NCBI GenBank assembly: GCA_026315105.1
Contig: CM048744.1
Span: 312,921,270 to 312,985,269, forward strand
DNA: 64,000 nucleotides
DNA from: Locusta migratoria
Lineage: Eukaryota > Arthropoda > Insecta > Orthoptera > Acrididae
Direction: 5' to 3'
Made by a program: the position numbers and the translations under genes. Shown in pieces: positions 45,120 to 54,928 of this stretch (its first letter is position 1; each line of letters opens with the position of its first letter). The notes under the pieces are model-generated. The model saw only the letters and a program-made list of their open reading frames with translations. It had not been told where the DNA came from and did no database searches.

Positions 45120-45841
45120 TACAATCCTGTGAACCACCCACAGCCGAAACTAAATAAAATTTGGCCTATACTTGAACACTCAACAAGAATTTCAAAAGTT
45201 TGTGCACACCAGAGAGACATATCAATGAGAGTTTGATGTTGTACAAAGGAAGACTTGGATGGGTACAGTATCTACCAATGAAAAGGGCAAGGTTTGGCAT
45301 CAAGATGTTCATGCTGTGTGCATGTCTCGAACTGGGTACATGTGGCCTCTCATTGTGTACACAGGGAAAGGAACGAAATTCGACGAAATGTATAATGATA
45401 CGCCACAGTCAACTCAAATTGTTATGATGCTGATCAAACCACTTTTGAACAAAGGATATTGCCTTACTGTTGATAATTATTACATGTCTTCTCAACTTGC
45501 CGATTTACTTGTTGCAGAGAGATCTGATATGTATGGAAATGTGCGGCCATCAAGAAGAGACATGCCTCCTTCATTTTGTCAAAAGAAGCTGAAGAAGGGA
45601 TAATTGTTGCTTTTCAGAGAGGAAAAGTGACAGCAATTCGATGGAAAGACAAAAGAGAAGTTTCATTGTTGACGACAGTTCACAATGCTGAAATGAAAGC
45701 TGTACAGAAGAGACAAAGCTACAAGTGCTGAAGCCAGTAGCTGTCGTGGCATACAATGATACAATGGGTGGCGTAGACAAAGTAGATCAACATGTGGCCA
45801 ACAACCCAGTGACTCTAAAATGAGGGAAGAAATATTACCAA

Positions 45842-45891
<50 letters not shown>

Positions 45892-46280
45892 CCATCTCAT
45901 TGAACTAGCTCTTTGGATTGCTTATGTCCTGTTCACAAAACAGGGAGGTAAGAAAACTCCTCTTGAGTTCCTTATTTCTGTTATTGAGAACATTATCTCA
46001 AAACACCAGAAAAAGGAGTTTGTTTCAAAAGTATCAGATCGTCCATCTTCCGCACCAATCTGAGTGACTCATTGGCAGACATTTTCCGTCAATCATTCCA
46101 CCAACTCTAAAGAAACAGCATCCAACAAGAATTTGTGCAATGTGTAGCCAATGGGGAAAAAAGCAAGAAAAGAATCAAGGTATTTCTGCGAAGACTGTCA
46201 CGTCACTCTATGTATTGTTTCTTGTTTCCGAGCTTTTCATACAGCAACAAACATTTCTAGAAAAAAGTAAAAGAATGCAT
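45120..46280 (+). pseudogene. piggyBac transposase, catalytic core and Cys-rich tail
   Basis: Readings in shifting frames: KIWPILEHSTRISKVC, then RHINESLMLYKGRLGWVQYL (45217-45270), SRTGYMWPLIVYTGKGT, CLTVDNYYMSSQLADLL (second catalytic Asp), TMGGVDKVDQHV (third Asp region, about 45765-45795). The first catalytic Asp of the (I/L)DES block reads Asn here (AAT). The interval 45850-45889 is an (AT)n run inside the frame. The tail has a CAMCSQ...CEDCHVTLC-type Cys-rich domain (about 46137-46225) that binds the element ends. Not active. Confidence 0.75.
45850..45889 (+). repeat. (AT)n microsatellite inside piggyBac coding remnant
   Basis: A run of A followed by about 20 TA units interrupts the transposase reading. 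Confidence 0.95.
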
Positions 46281-46498
46281 ATAACTTTCAGGATTCTTTA
46301 GTCAAAGCACATTGCACGAGTATACTCGTGGTTTTATTTGTAGTGATTTTCAAAAATTTGTGTCTTGTTATTTTGAGCTTTTAGAGCCATCATTGCATGC
46401 CTGTATATAATGTTTTTCAATAAAGAAAATTTTCTATTAATAACAAAAATATAAATTTTTGGAACATAAATCGTAAAAAATCATTGTTAAGGGGTTAA

Positions 46499-46893
46499 TG
46501 ACACTACAAAGGAGGAGGAAGGGGCTGGGGGGATGACAACTGGCTGTTAAAATTTACCATGGGCTGAATCTTGTTGGAAGTCCAGACAACAGTGAAGTTA
46601 AAAGTTGCAGCAAGCTTTTAACTAAGTAAATGAAATAATCCTAAATATGGTGTGTGTTGACTTTTTTTTTAAGACCTTCTAATTAAAAACACCTTTGACT
46701 CTGACAGCTAATAGGGGAATGAAAGTTGGGAAATAGAATGAAAAATGAAGTAGAGGCAATGAATTAAAATTTATGTTGTGGTATTTGAACCTAGGTCCTC
46801 CTATTTGATGTGTGTTCATTTCCTCTACTTCAGTTTAATATCTTTAATAGATATCAAGACAAAATATGTCTCTGGACATTATTTGATATTTAG

Positions 46894-46931
<38 letters not shown>

Positions 46932-47337
46932 CTCATTCACAGAAGAACAAAAGGAAAATGTGCATTATCTAGTGACATAAAAAGAGAGGGGGGGGGGGGG
47001 GGGGGGGCTAGTTTCTTAATGTATCTGGCAGGTTGAAAGTTTTAATACGAAATCTGGACTTATTCCCACTTTCTGTCAAACCCAATTCCCCAGTGCATTG
47101 AGCTCTTAAGGTGGTTGTATCTGTAATAGCAGGAAAATCTGAGTAGGAATGCTTGCTTCTTGAATTCCAGTGGTTTGTAGTGTAATTTTGCACAACTCAA
47201 GAAATGCCACTTTGGATAACATTATGCCATTATCATGTTGCAATTAACTGTACATATCGACTGTGCCAAGGCAATACCACGTATCTGATACACCGAAAAT
47301 TTACAGGAGAGGAAAAAACAGTCTATTTCTCATAATA
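46499..47337 (+). other. Intron sequence with homopolymers and a possible SINE trace
   Basis: Holds an A38 run (about 46892-46929), a G20-type run (about 46987-47007) and, on the - strand at about 46770-46800, 'gacctaggttcaaatacc', which resembles a tRNA B box; with the A run nearby this may be a decayed SINE. No coding. Confidence 0.45.
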
Positions 47338-47751
47338 CCGTATTTACTCGAATATAGGCCGCACATTTTTCTCCAAATTTTGGCATACAAAATCGTGGTG
47401 CGGCCTATAATCGAGATTCTATCCTCCCCCCCCCCCCCCCAAACCTCTCCTTTTCCCAAAGTCATTAGTTTCAAAAATTACACGTTCACTTTTATTTTGG
47501 TTTGAGAAACATAATAAACTAGATAGTCTTCAAAAATGCTACAGTAACAATTTCGCAGAATTGCATATACATTTTTGTACATGTTTACGGAAACGGCGCG
47601 GGAATTAGTGGACGTTGGTATTTCAATATAAATTGAATGGTGTAATTCTGTACCACAGCATACAAAAGCTTGTGTTTTCTAACACGTCCGCGTGGCCTTA
47701 AACATAAATAGTACTTAACACCTACCGCGAGCGGTGATGGGAGGTTGAAGG

Positions 47752-48118
47752 CTCCTACACATGCTCCGATTTATCATACGACCAACAAGATGTCCAATGT
47801 ACCACAAAATTAGTAGCCACCTACACATGTTCTGACCAATTGCACGCAGCGCCACCCTGTTCTGGTGTTTGTATGTCGAACTGTTTTTGTTTTCGTGTGT
47901 TCGTTGTGAAGACGATCTCGGGCATGGAAGTTGGTCGGGAAGCGTGACACACTGTAAAATTTGTCGGGTGAAGTGATGGGGGAATCAGAGATCGGGTGGT
48001 CAGGCACAACCAACCAACCAGCCGACAAGGAAAGTTAGTCTTGTAGCGCCTAAAACCGCCCAATTTATCGGGTGACCAACGAATTGGTCCAATAAATCGC
48101 ATCATGTGTAGGGCCTGT
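47752..48118 (+). mobile_element. Small non-autonomous element nested in E1
   Basis: The left end 'cctacacatgctccgattta' and the reverse complement of the right end 'cctacacatgatgcgattta' agree at 18 of 20 bases, and the similarity continues inward ('gaccaa'). About 370 bp, non-coding, MITE-like. No exact target duplication identified. Confidence 0.65.
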
Positions 48119-48550
48119 AAGATAGCGGAACAACTGATTTGTGTAGCTAACGCTGATTTCCTATGTTAAGTTTTAAAATAATGTATTTTACTACGACCAG
48201 ATTCACTGGTTTCACATTTGTTGGGGGTTATTTCCATGAAACGATGTACATGGAACTCAGGGCTATTTTGCAGTCTTGCAACTGAATAATTTCTGTTGTA
48301 ACAGCAAAACCACAGTTCCTGCTTCAAATTATGAAGTCAAGCAAACATGGGGATATTTACATTTTAGCCCTTGAAATGCATGACTCTTCGAACATTTTAA
48401 TAGTTTGTCCTCACTTACACACTAGCGTCAAACTTTTTTTCGTCAGCCTCAAATTTATGTCGAACTTCCTGTTTTCCATGTCTGTCACAGTGACGGTGGT
48501 GTAATTCATATGTTCGTTTCCCGCTACAAACCTAAATGCCAAAACATCGT

Positions 48551-48552
<2 letters not shown>

Positions 48553-48601
<49 letters not shown>
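48553..48601 (+). repeat. (CA)n microsatellite
   Basis: About 24 CA units within E1. Confidence 0.95.
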
Positions 48602-48602
<1 letters not shown>

Positions 48603-48880
48603 GATAAAACTATATTTTTCGCCGCACATGTGTACGCTATACAACACCTGGAACGCCCAGTAACACGCCTTGGTTTGGTGTCCCCCCACTTGGGGCACCC
48701 AGATCGGCCTGTCGTCCGCTTTTGATTTATGTTTTGCATATTTGTTTTGAGTTTATTGAAAAGAGAACATTATTTCATTAAGATTGTGTGTCTGATTACG
48801 AAAAAGTTCGGTTATACAAACAATAAATAAAATAAAAATTAAAAATTTGCGGCCTATACTCGAGATTTGTTGCATTATGA

Positions 48881-49770
48881 TAGGAGCATTTTTCATTTTG
48901 GTTTCTCTACATGCTGGTAACTTTCAGTTGAAAGGGGTAAGATGTCACATTGGTCGGTGTGGGGGAGGAGAGGCACCACATGACATTTGACTTTCCATTG
49001 CCATTATTTTCCAAATAAATTCATAAAACTTTTTCAGCATGGCTGAGAGGGATTCAAGGTTCCCACATGTAGTAATGAAAATTTCCAAAACAGAACTGAT
49101 TTTTTAAATTACATAAGAAATTTCACATATTTTTCACTTATTGTTTGATGCACTTGTTGTAGGTAAACTTTTTTTCATAAGAGAGATTCTTCAGTGGATT
49201 TTGCACAGCGTAGAAACAGTATCTGCAGGTGAATAAAACTATAGAATTTATTTATAAAAAAGAATGATCAGTTATATTTTGCACTTCATATTTAGCATAA
49301 AACTTCAAATTGAGGAAAAAACTAGTTAATTAGCTCAGTTTCTACCACATTAATATTTTTCAAAAATTCTATAGTTTCACATTAAGGAGCAAGTGTTTAA
49401 TAACTGTACTATGTTTGAAAGTAATAGGATATATTTTATTGTTAAATGGCCCCAACTACAGAAATTTGTGTTTTGCAGAAAAGTGTCTGTATAAATTAGG
49501 CATTCTTTTAGAACTATCCAGTATCATAAGCTTATTATTTTCATTTTCTATATCAGTTTCCTTCCTCTTCATGTTCTTATGTTGCACTCTCCTTGATGAA
49601 TATTTATTTATTTATTTATTTTTATCTCTAAAAATGATTCATTGCTTTCACTACATGCTCTGTGTAACATACAAAGCTTCGATTTAGTTCACTCTGGGCT
49701 AGCTTTCCATTTTCTCAAAAACATTTTCTGTTTCTCCCACCATCATTAAAAAAGAAAAGTAAAATATAGA
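48881..49770 (+). other. Intron sequence, nothing recognised
   Basis: AT-rich DNA with a short (TTTA)n at about 49602-49622. No repeat family or exon seen. Confidence 0.5.
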
Positions 49771-49820
49771 CAGTAGTAGTAGTAGTAGTAGTAGTAGTAG
49801 TTGTTGTTGTTGTTGTTGTT
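49771..49820 (-). repeat. (AGT)n(TTG)n run at the 3' end of RTE copy R2
   Basis: Read on the - strand, R2 ends in (CAA)n followed by (CTA)n, the kind of simple-repeat tail RTE-type LINEs carry. Confidence 0.8.
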
Positions 49821-50208
49821 TTCAGTCTGCAGACTGGTTTGATGCAGCTCTCCACGCTACCTTGTCTTGTGCAAGCCTCTTTATCTGAGAATAAGAACAG
49901 CAACCTACATCATTTTGAATCTGCTTACTTTATTAGTCACTCCATCTCCTTCTACGTTTTTTAACCTGCACACTTCCTTCTTAGGGCTGATGACCCCGTA
50001 GCGCTACAAGCAACACTTCCTTCTAATGCTAAGTCAACGATTCCTTGATGTCTCGGAATGTGTCCCACCAACCGATCCCTTCTTTTAGTCAGGTTACACT
50101 ATAAACTCGTTTTCTCCCCAATTCTGTTGAGCACTACCTCATTAGTCACATGATCTACCCACCTAATCTTAATCATTTGTCTGTTGGACCACATTTCAAA
50201 AGACACTA

Positions 50209-50830
50209 TCATCTTCAGGTAAAACTTCCGGGCTGTTAGGCCGTGGACCAGGTATAAAACTTCCTCCCGTCGTTTCGTCTCCAACTGCGGGAGACATCTT
50301 CCAGGGTCTTCCAGCAACTGCCACTGTGCTCTGAGCGGCTCTCGCATTTGTAGAGGCCACCACCGTATGTCACGTGAGGCTGACTTTGTGGCTATCTTTG
50401 GATGATGTCGTCATTCTTGATTAAAAGTAATCGATTGTCATCTTGTTGGTGCAATGTCGACATCCATATTTTAACTAACTTCAGACCTGCTTCTTTTCTA
50501 TTGAAATTATTCCGGTGTTGGTGAATCTCTATTGCTTCTCTATACATGCGTGCATGGTAATGTGATGCTCTAGCTAAAACGCCCATTTCATTAAATTTTA
50601 TTTCATGGTTTCCATGTTGAAAAAAAAGTTCTGCTACTGCCGATTTTCTTCATGTGGCCCAGACAACAGTTCCTTTTATGTGCAGTTAAGCGGGTGTTGA
50701 TGCTTCTTTTAGTTGTTCCAATATACACTTGACCACAGCTGCAAGGAATTTTGTATACTCCAGGTGTTGCTAGGGGGTGACGTGCGTCTTTTGCGTCTAT
50801 CAGCCTGGAAGTTTTACCTGAAGACAACAC
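50209..50830 (-). mobile_element. GIY-YIG-bearing element with inverted ends, nested in R2
   Basis: The ends 'cttcaggtaaaacttccggg' (from 50213) and, inverted, 'cttcaggtaaaacttccagg' (ending about 50825) form terminal inverted repeats of about 25 bp. The - strand frame 50830-50603 reads KDARHPLATPGVYKIPC and GQVYIGTTKRSINTRL, an intact-looking GIY-YIG nuclease motif as found at the C-terminus of Penelope-like elements, then a partly open frame to about 50390. No RT is present. Likely a Penelope-derived piece. Confidence 0.65.
50603..50830 (-). pseudogene. GIY-YIG endonuclease domain of the nested Penelope-type piece
   Basis: A 75-codon frame with GVYKIPCSCGQVYIGTTKRS and INTRLTAHKRN. Both halves of the motif (GVY, VYIG) and the following Arg are present. 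In the family this domain nicks target DNA. It is detached from any RT and ends in a shifted frame (...SSRTFFSTWKP), so it is probably not expressed. Confidence 0.7.
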
Positions 50831-50935
50831 CAGCTGTGAAAGTTTACATTGTATGATATGAGTCTGTCATGTTTTTTGTAACTCCCATACAATGTTACAC
50901 TGTAGACAAATGCTTTCAGAAAGGATTTAGAAATA

Positions 50936-50946
50936 TTTAAATTAAT
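50936..50946 (+). repeat. Left target duplication of SINE
   Basis: 'tttaaattaat', repeated at 51079-51089. Confidence 0.85.
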
Positions 50947-51078
50947 GAAACTTCCTGACAGGGATTCAAACCTGGGACCTTTGCCTTTCATAGGCAAGCA
51001 CTCTACTGACTGAGCTATCCTGGTATGCTTCACGGTTCATGTTCACAACTTCACTTCTGCCAGTACCTCGCCTTCTAC
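50947..51078 (-). repeat. tRNA-derived SINE, antisense, inserted in R2
   Basis: On the - strand the sequence has a clear A box ('tagctcagtcagtagag') and B box ('ggtttgaatcc') with correct spacing, a 5' part 'gaggtactggcagaag' and a 3' end 'ctgtcaggaagtttc'. It is flanked by an exact 11-bp target duplication, 'tttaaattaat'. It is a retroposed RNA polymerase III-type element, not a tRNA gene: no complete cloverleaf and no CCA context. Confidence 0.85.
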
Positions 51079-51184
51079 TTTAAATTAATATTGGATGTCA
51101 ACAAATTTTGCTTCTCCAGAAACGCTTTTCTTCCCATAGCCATTCTGCATTTTATATCTTCTTTACTTTGGCTATCAAATAACA

Positions 51185-51195
51185 AAACTCATTTA
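51185..51195 (+). repeat. Left target duplication of foldback copy F5
   Basis: 'aaactcattta', repeated at 52050-52060. Removing the insert rejoins R2. Confidence 0.85.
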
Positions 51196-51718
51196 CTAAT
51201 ATAGTAATAAGGACAGTTTACAACTCACCACAAAGACGTGGTGACGAGCTGCAACAGGCACGTGCAAAATACAAATTATTTTTTAAAAGAGATAGATTGG
51301 CTGGCCATTACTTACCTTTTTGCCGTACCACCGATAGTTACACACAGAAAGAAAAAGGACGAAAATAAAACAAGCTTTCGGAACTGTGTTCCTTCTTCAG
51401 GTAAGAGAGAATGGCGTAAAGGAAGGGGAAGGTAATTCATGACCTAGGTCAAGAGATGGTGTTAGCGGATTGTGAAAGTCAGAGATCCATAATCCTCTAA
51501 CACCATCTCTTGACCTACCTTCCCCTTCCTTTCCCGTTCCTTTTTTCCTTCCTTTTTGTCCTTCTATCTTACCTGAAGAAGGAACACAGTTCCGAAAGCT
51601 TGTTTTATTTTTGTCCTTTTTTATTTTCCATCATTAATCGAACATGCAAAAGACGCACACATACAAAGATTTCAGCTGTTGGCCATGGCCTTCTTCAGAA
51701 AATAGAACATTCAGGCAA

Positions 51719-51720
<2 letters not shown>

Positions 51721-51784
<64 letters not shown>
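51721..51784 (+). repeat. (CA)n microsatellite
   Basis: About 32 CA units inside F5, immediately left of the 68-bp palindrome. Confidence 0.95.
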
Positions 51785-51785
<1 letters not shown>

Positions 51786-51853
51786 GTCATACAACCATCA
51801 CCTCCGGCTGCCGCACTTCGAAGTGCGGCAGCCGGAGGTGATGGTTGTATGAC
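51786..51853 (+). repeat. Perfect 68-bp palindrome
   Basis: Two 34-bp arms with no spacer, centre 'cttcgaag'. The left arm begins 'gtcatacaaccatcacctcc'; the right arm is its exact reverse complement. GC-rich, unlike its surroundings. It lies between (CA)n and (TG)-rich sequence, so the inverted symmetry extends imperfectly outward. Confidence 0.95.
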
Positions 51854-53108
51854 TGTGTTGTGTTGTGTGCCTGTGTGAATGTTCTATTTTCTGTATTGTC
51901 AGAAGAAGGCCATGGTCGATAGCTGAAACTGTTGTATGTATGTATGTATGTATGTGCTTGTCGCAGCTCATCGCTACGTCTTTGTGGTGAGTTGTAAACT
52001 GTCCTTATTACTGTATTATTAATTCCAACCTGAACTTCGCATTATTAAGAAACTCATTTAATGCTTTTATTGTCACATTACCTAATCTAATTCATTCAAC
52101 ATTGCCTGATTTTCTGACACTACATTCCATTACCTTTTTTTACTCTCGTTAATGTCCATCTTATATCCTTCTTTCAAGACACTGTCCATTCTGTTCAATT
52201 TCTTTTCCTGGCCCTTCGCTGTCTCAGGCAGAATTACAATGTTGTCATCGGCAAATCGCAATGTTTTTATTTCTTCTTCCTGAACTTAATTCCCCTCCAA
52301 ATTTGTCATTGCATTCCTTCACAGCTTGCTTAATGTACAGGTTGAACAGTGTTAGGGAAAGGCTACAATCCTGTCATACTCCATTTCCAACCACTGCAAC
52401 CTTTTCGTTCCCTTCGACTCTAATAATTGCTGTCTGGTTTTTGTACAAATTGAATGTAGCTCTTCACTTCCTGTATTTTACCCCTGCTACCTTCAGAATT
52501 TGAAAGAGTTTATTCCAGTCAACATTGTCAAAAGCTTTCTTCAGATCTAAAATGCTAAAAATGTAGATTTGCCTTTCCTTAATGTATCTTCCAAGATAAG
52601 TCATAGTGTATTGCTTCCTGCATTCCTACATTTATCCTAAATCCGAACTGATCTTCCCCAAAGCTGGATTCAACCAGTATTTCCATTTGTCTGTAAATAA
52701 TTTGTGTTAGTATTTTGCAACCATGACTTATTAAACTGACAATTCTGTAATGCTTTCTTTGGAACTGGAATTATTATTTTCTTCTTGGAGTCTCAGGGTA
52801 TTTTCCTTGTCTCAAATAGCTTGCATACCAGCTGGAACCATTTCTTCATGACTGGCTCTCATAATGAAACCCAGCAGTTCAGATGAAATATCGTGTACTC
52901 CTGGGGCTTTGTTTCTACTCAAATCTTTCATTGCTCTGTCCAATTCTTCTTGCAGTATTGTATCTCCTTTCTCATCCTCTTTTACCTAGTCTTCCATGTC
53001 TTAGTATACAGGTGTCAAGTTTATTACCTTTGTATAGGCCCTCTTAACTGGTAATAAAAACATCTTCTCTCACCAGTTCCATGCTATCCCTACCCCTTGG
53101 CCTCTTCC

Positions 53109-53119
53109 TCTCTGCCCCA
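53109..53119 (+). repeat. Left target duplication of J6
   Basis: 'tctctgcccca', repeated at 53819-53829. Confidence 0.9.
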
Positions 53120-53670
53120 GCGCTCCCTCCAGTTGCTAGCAGATGACAGCTGTCACGTTTCTTTCCTGTGGGTCCCCGGCCATGTGGGTGTGCCCAGGAA
53201 TGAGACCGCCGACATAGCAGCCAAGGCCGCAGCTCTTTTGCCTCGCATGGCTACCTTTTGCGTCCCATCAGACGATGTTCAACGGGCTCTTTGCCGGAGT
53301 ATCGTGTCGTCATGGCACAGCGCGTGGTTTTCACTGTACAACAATAAATTGAGAACTGTAAAACCGATCCCGACCGCTTGGAGGACCTCCTCACGCCCCT
53401 CTCGGCGGGAGGAGGTCATCCTGGCCCGGTTGCGGATCGGTCACTGCCGTTTCAGCCACCGTCACTTGCTATCCGCCAACCCTGCACTGCTGTGCTCCTG
53501 CGGTGAACTGCTGACAGTGTGACATGTTTTACTGTCTTGTGTTAATTTTAATCATCTTCGTGGAGCCCTTCACTTTCCATCTACTCTGGAGGAAATTTTA
53601 GCTGATGACACACAAGCAGCTGCTAGAGTTTTGCGTTTTATCAACTTGGCCAACTTATCGAAGGATATTT
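53120..53670 (+). pseudogene. J6 ORF2 tail (RNase H end and Cys/His motif)
   Basis: The reading CHVSFLWVPGHVGVPRNETAD, MATFCVPSDDVQRALC and ALLCSCGELLTV is followed by TGA at 53520-53522, in place of the Gln seen in J2, then HVLLSCVNFNHLRGAL in the same frame to the natural stop at about 53670. It keeps the CSCG motif that J2 has lost. One nonsense codon; no RT. Confidence 0.85.
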
Positions 53671-53818
53671 AACCCTTTTAATTGTCTTTTATCTTTCGTT
53701 TTTAGCCTCTTCTTGATGTTCTAACTGACAGTCACCAATTTTTTTGAGATCTAGCGAATCTATGTTCTTGTCTGGGCGCTAATGACCGTAGAAGTTATGC
53801 GCCCTAAAACCACAAAAA
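53120..53818 (+). mobile_element. Short 5'-truncated jockey-type LINE copy J6
   Basis: A 699-bp LINE tail starting within RNase H and ending 'gcgccctaaaaccacaaaaa', flanked by an exact 11-bp duplication. It belongs to the same family as J2 and aligns with J2 from about 5697 to 6405. The clean boundaries make it a textbook target-primed insertion. Confidence 0.9.
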
Positions 53819-53860
53819 TCTCTGCCCCAAACCACTACCTTAGCCCACCATCAATTACTG

Positions 53861-53861
<1 letters not shown>

Positions 53862-53923
<62 letters not shown>
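53862..53923 (+). repeat. (CT)n microsatellite at the centre of the inverted repeat
   Basis: About 31 CT units between the two arms. Confidence 0.95.
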
Positions 53924-53924
<1 letters not shown>

Positions 53925-54056
53925 GCTGCTGCAATCAGACTGATGGAAGCAGTAATTGATGGTGGCCTGAGATGGTGGTTTGGGAAGAGAGGAAGAGGCC
54001 AAGGGGTAGGGATAGCACAGTACTGGTAAGAGAAAATATTAGTGCTACCAGTTAAG

Positions 54057-54164
54057 TGTGCAGAGACTAGGTGCAGCTTCAGATAGGAGGCTGTGGGAAG
54101 TGTGAGAACGGCTGACAAAAAAGGAGAATACTGGAAGAGGGAAGAGACTGGTAGGTAGCCTATT
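54057..54164 (+). other. Short stretch, nothing recognised
   Basis: Purine-rich intron sequence between the inverted repeat and the E1 relative. Confidence 0.5.
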
Positions 54165-54370
54165 TGTGGGAAAATAGGCGCCACTATTCTTTCCAAATTT
54201 TGGCTTGCAAAATTGTGGTATATACTCTACATTTCATCTCCCCACCCCACTGCTATTCTAAAAAGTTAGCAGCTTTTATATTGCCTTTACATTTTCCCCC
54301 AACATAAATAATTAGTTTTAAATATTACATGCTCGCTTTTATTTTGGTTTGAGAAATGTAATAGTGTGTG
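54165..54370 (+). repeat. Diverged relative of element E1
   Basis: 'tctttccaaattttggcttg' and 'cttttattttggtttgagaa' match E1 at about 47370 ('tctccaaattttggcatac') and 47490 ('cttttattttggtttgagaa') with the same spacing. Only the left part of the element is present. Confidence 0.65.
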
Positions 54371-54925
54371 TTTTCTATTCCCAAACAAGACTCTTTGTGC
54401 TGAAAACTAAATTTTTTAGCAGTGCTTTCATTATGTCTGCTTTTGATTCATTATATTATGTATGTGGTAAGTAGCAATTTATCCCATACCATATTGTTCA
54501 GTGCATACGTACATATAAGAGATAAGGATGACATGAGACATTACAGCTGCTGTGTTAGATTCCATCTGTCCCCTTTAGCCTTTCTTCTTCTTTTTCTTCA
54601 GTTAATCATGTAAATATGATAGTATTGAAAAAAGATTTTATATCATATGAACATTTTAATGATATTTCTAAAGCCTTTGTAACAAATTATGTATCGTGGG
54701 CATCTGCAGCTGTAGACTTTAGTCATATTGACTAAAGCTTTTGATTGTTAAAATAGGTCATAGGTGTAAGGCCTTCCATGCTGTGTATGGCTTATGGCTG
54801 TGAAGTAGATGAAAATATTGTGTTGAAAATATGCTTCAGAATTTCATTTTAACAAAAGTGTTCTTTTAAATATTTAAAAAGACGTATATTTGCAGTGAAT
54901 TTTATAAACATTGTTTTTGATCAAA
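54371..54925 (+). other. Intron sequence, nothing recognised
   Basis: AT-rich, apparently unique. Confidence 0.5.
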
Positions 54926-54928
54926 AAC

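Larger units (their letters stand above)
42678..46494 (+). mobile_element. piggyBac-type DNA transposon copy
   Basis: A piggyBac-like transposase is split over this interval. The right end reads 'gttaaggggttaa' and the left end 'ttaacctctgaac'. As inverted repeats 'ttaacctctgaaca' and 'ttaaccccttaaca' agree at 12 of 14 bases. Both start at TTAA (42674-42677 and 46495-46498), the duplication piggyBac elements make. Inside are a (CT)n run, five TAGCC units, a nested LINE (43486-45112) and an (AT)n run. It cannot encode a working transposase. Confidence 0.7.
47338..48880 (+). mobile_element. Unrecognised inverted-repeat element E1
   Basis: The left end 'tttactcgaatataggccgc' and the reverse complement of the right end 'caaatctcgagtataggccg' are imperfect terminal inverted repeats. 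Close to the left end the motif recurs inverted ('gcggcctataatcgagatt' at about 47400), making a small hairpin. A relative lies at 54165-54370. No transposase reading found. It contains a second inverted-repeat element and a (CA)n run. Family unknown to me. Confidence 0.55.
51196..52049 (+). mobile_element. Foldback element copy F5, best-preserved member
   Basis: 854 bp between exact 11-bp target duplications. Near both ends lies a 37-bp perfect inverted repeat (51203-51239 and 51976-52012, starting 'agtaataaggacagtttaca'), with diverging similarity continuing inward. Inside are a second inverted pair of roughly 130 bp (about 51340-51480 against 51490-51610) and then a (CA)n run beside a perfect 68-bp palindrome. 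No coding potential. Other copies of the family: F1-F4 and F6. Confidence 0.8.
49821..53042 (-). mobile_element. RTE-like LINE copy R2 (- strand), broken by three insertions
   Basis: Four segments of one LINE in the same orientation: 49821-50205, about 50835-50946, 51079-51195 and 52050-53042. On the - strand the last segment gives LKKAFDNVDWNKLFQILK, the RT catalytic FADDNIVILPETA (about 52225-52262) and related blocks. The first segment is the 3' end. The pieces join in correct order once the inserts at 50209-50830, 50947-51078 and 51196-52049 are skipped. The 5' edge at 53042 abuts an inverted-repeat element. Frameshifts and stops throughout. Confidence 0.75.
53043..54056 (+). repeat. Large inverted repeat interrupted by a jockey insertion
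   Basis: The left arm, 53043-53119 plus 53830-53867, is matched by a right arm at about 53930-54056 in reverse complement. The outer ends are 'cttaactggta' and 'taccagttaag'; the block around 'ctatccctaccccttggcct' is conserved. The centre is a (CT)n run. The left arm was split by jockey copy J6. Non-coding; family unknown. Confidence 0.75.

Noticed and set aside
50960..51050. tRNA gene on the - strand
   Set aside because: A and B boxes are present, but there is no full cloverleaf and the unit has SINE ends with target duplications.
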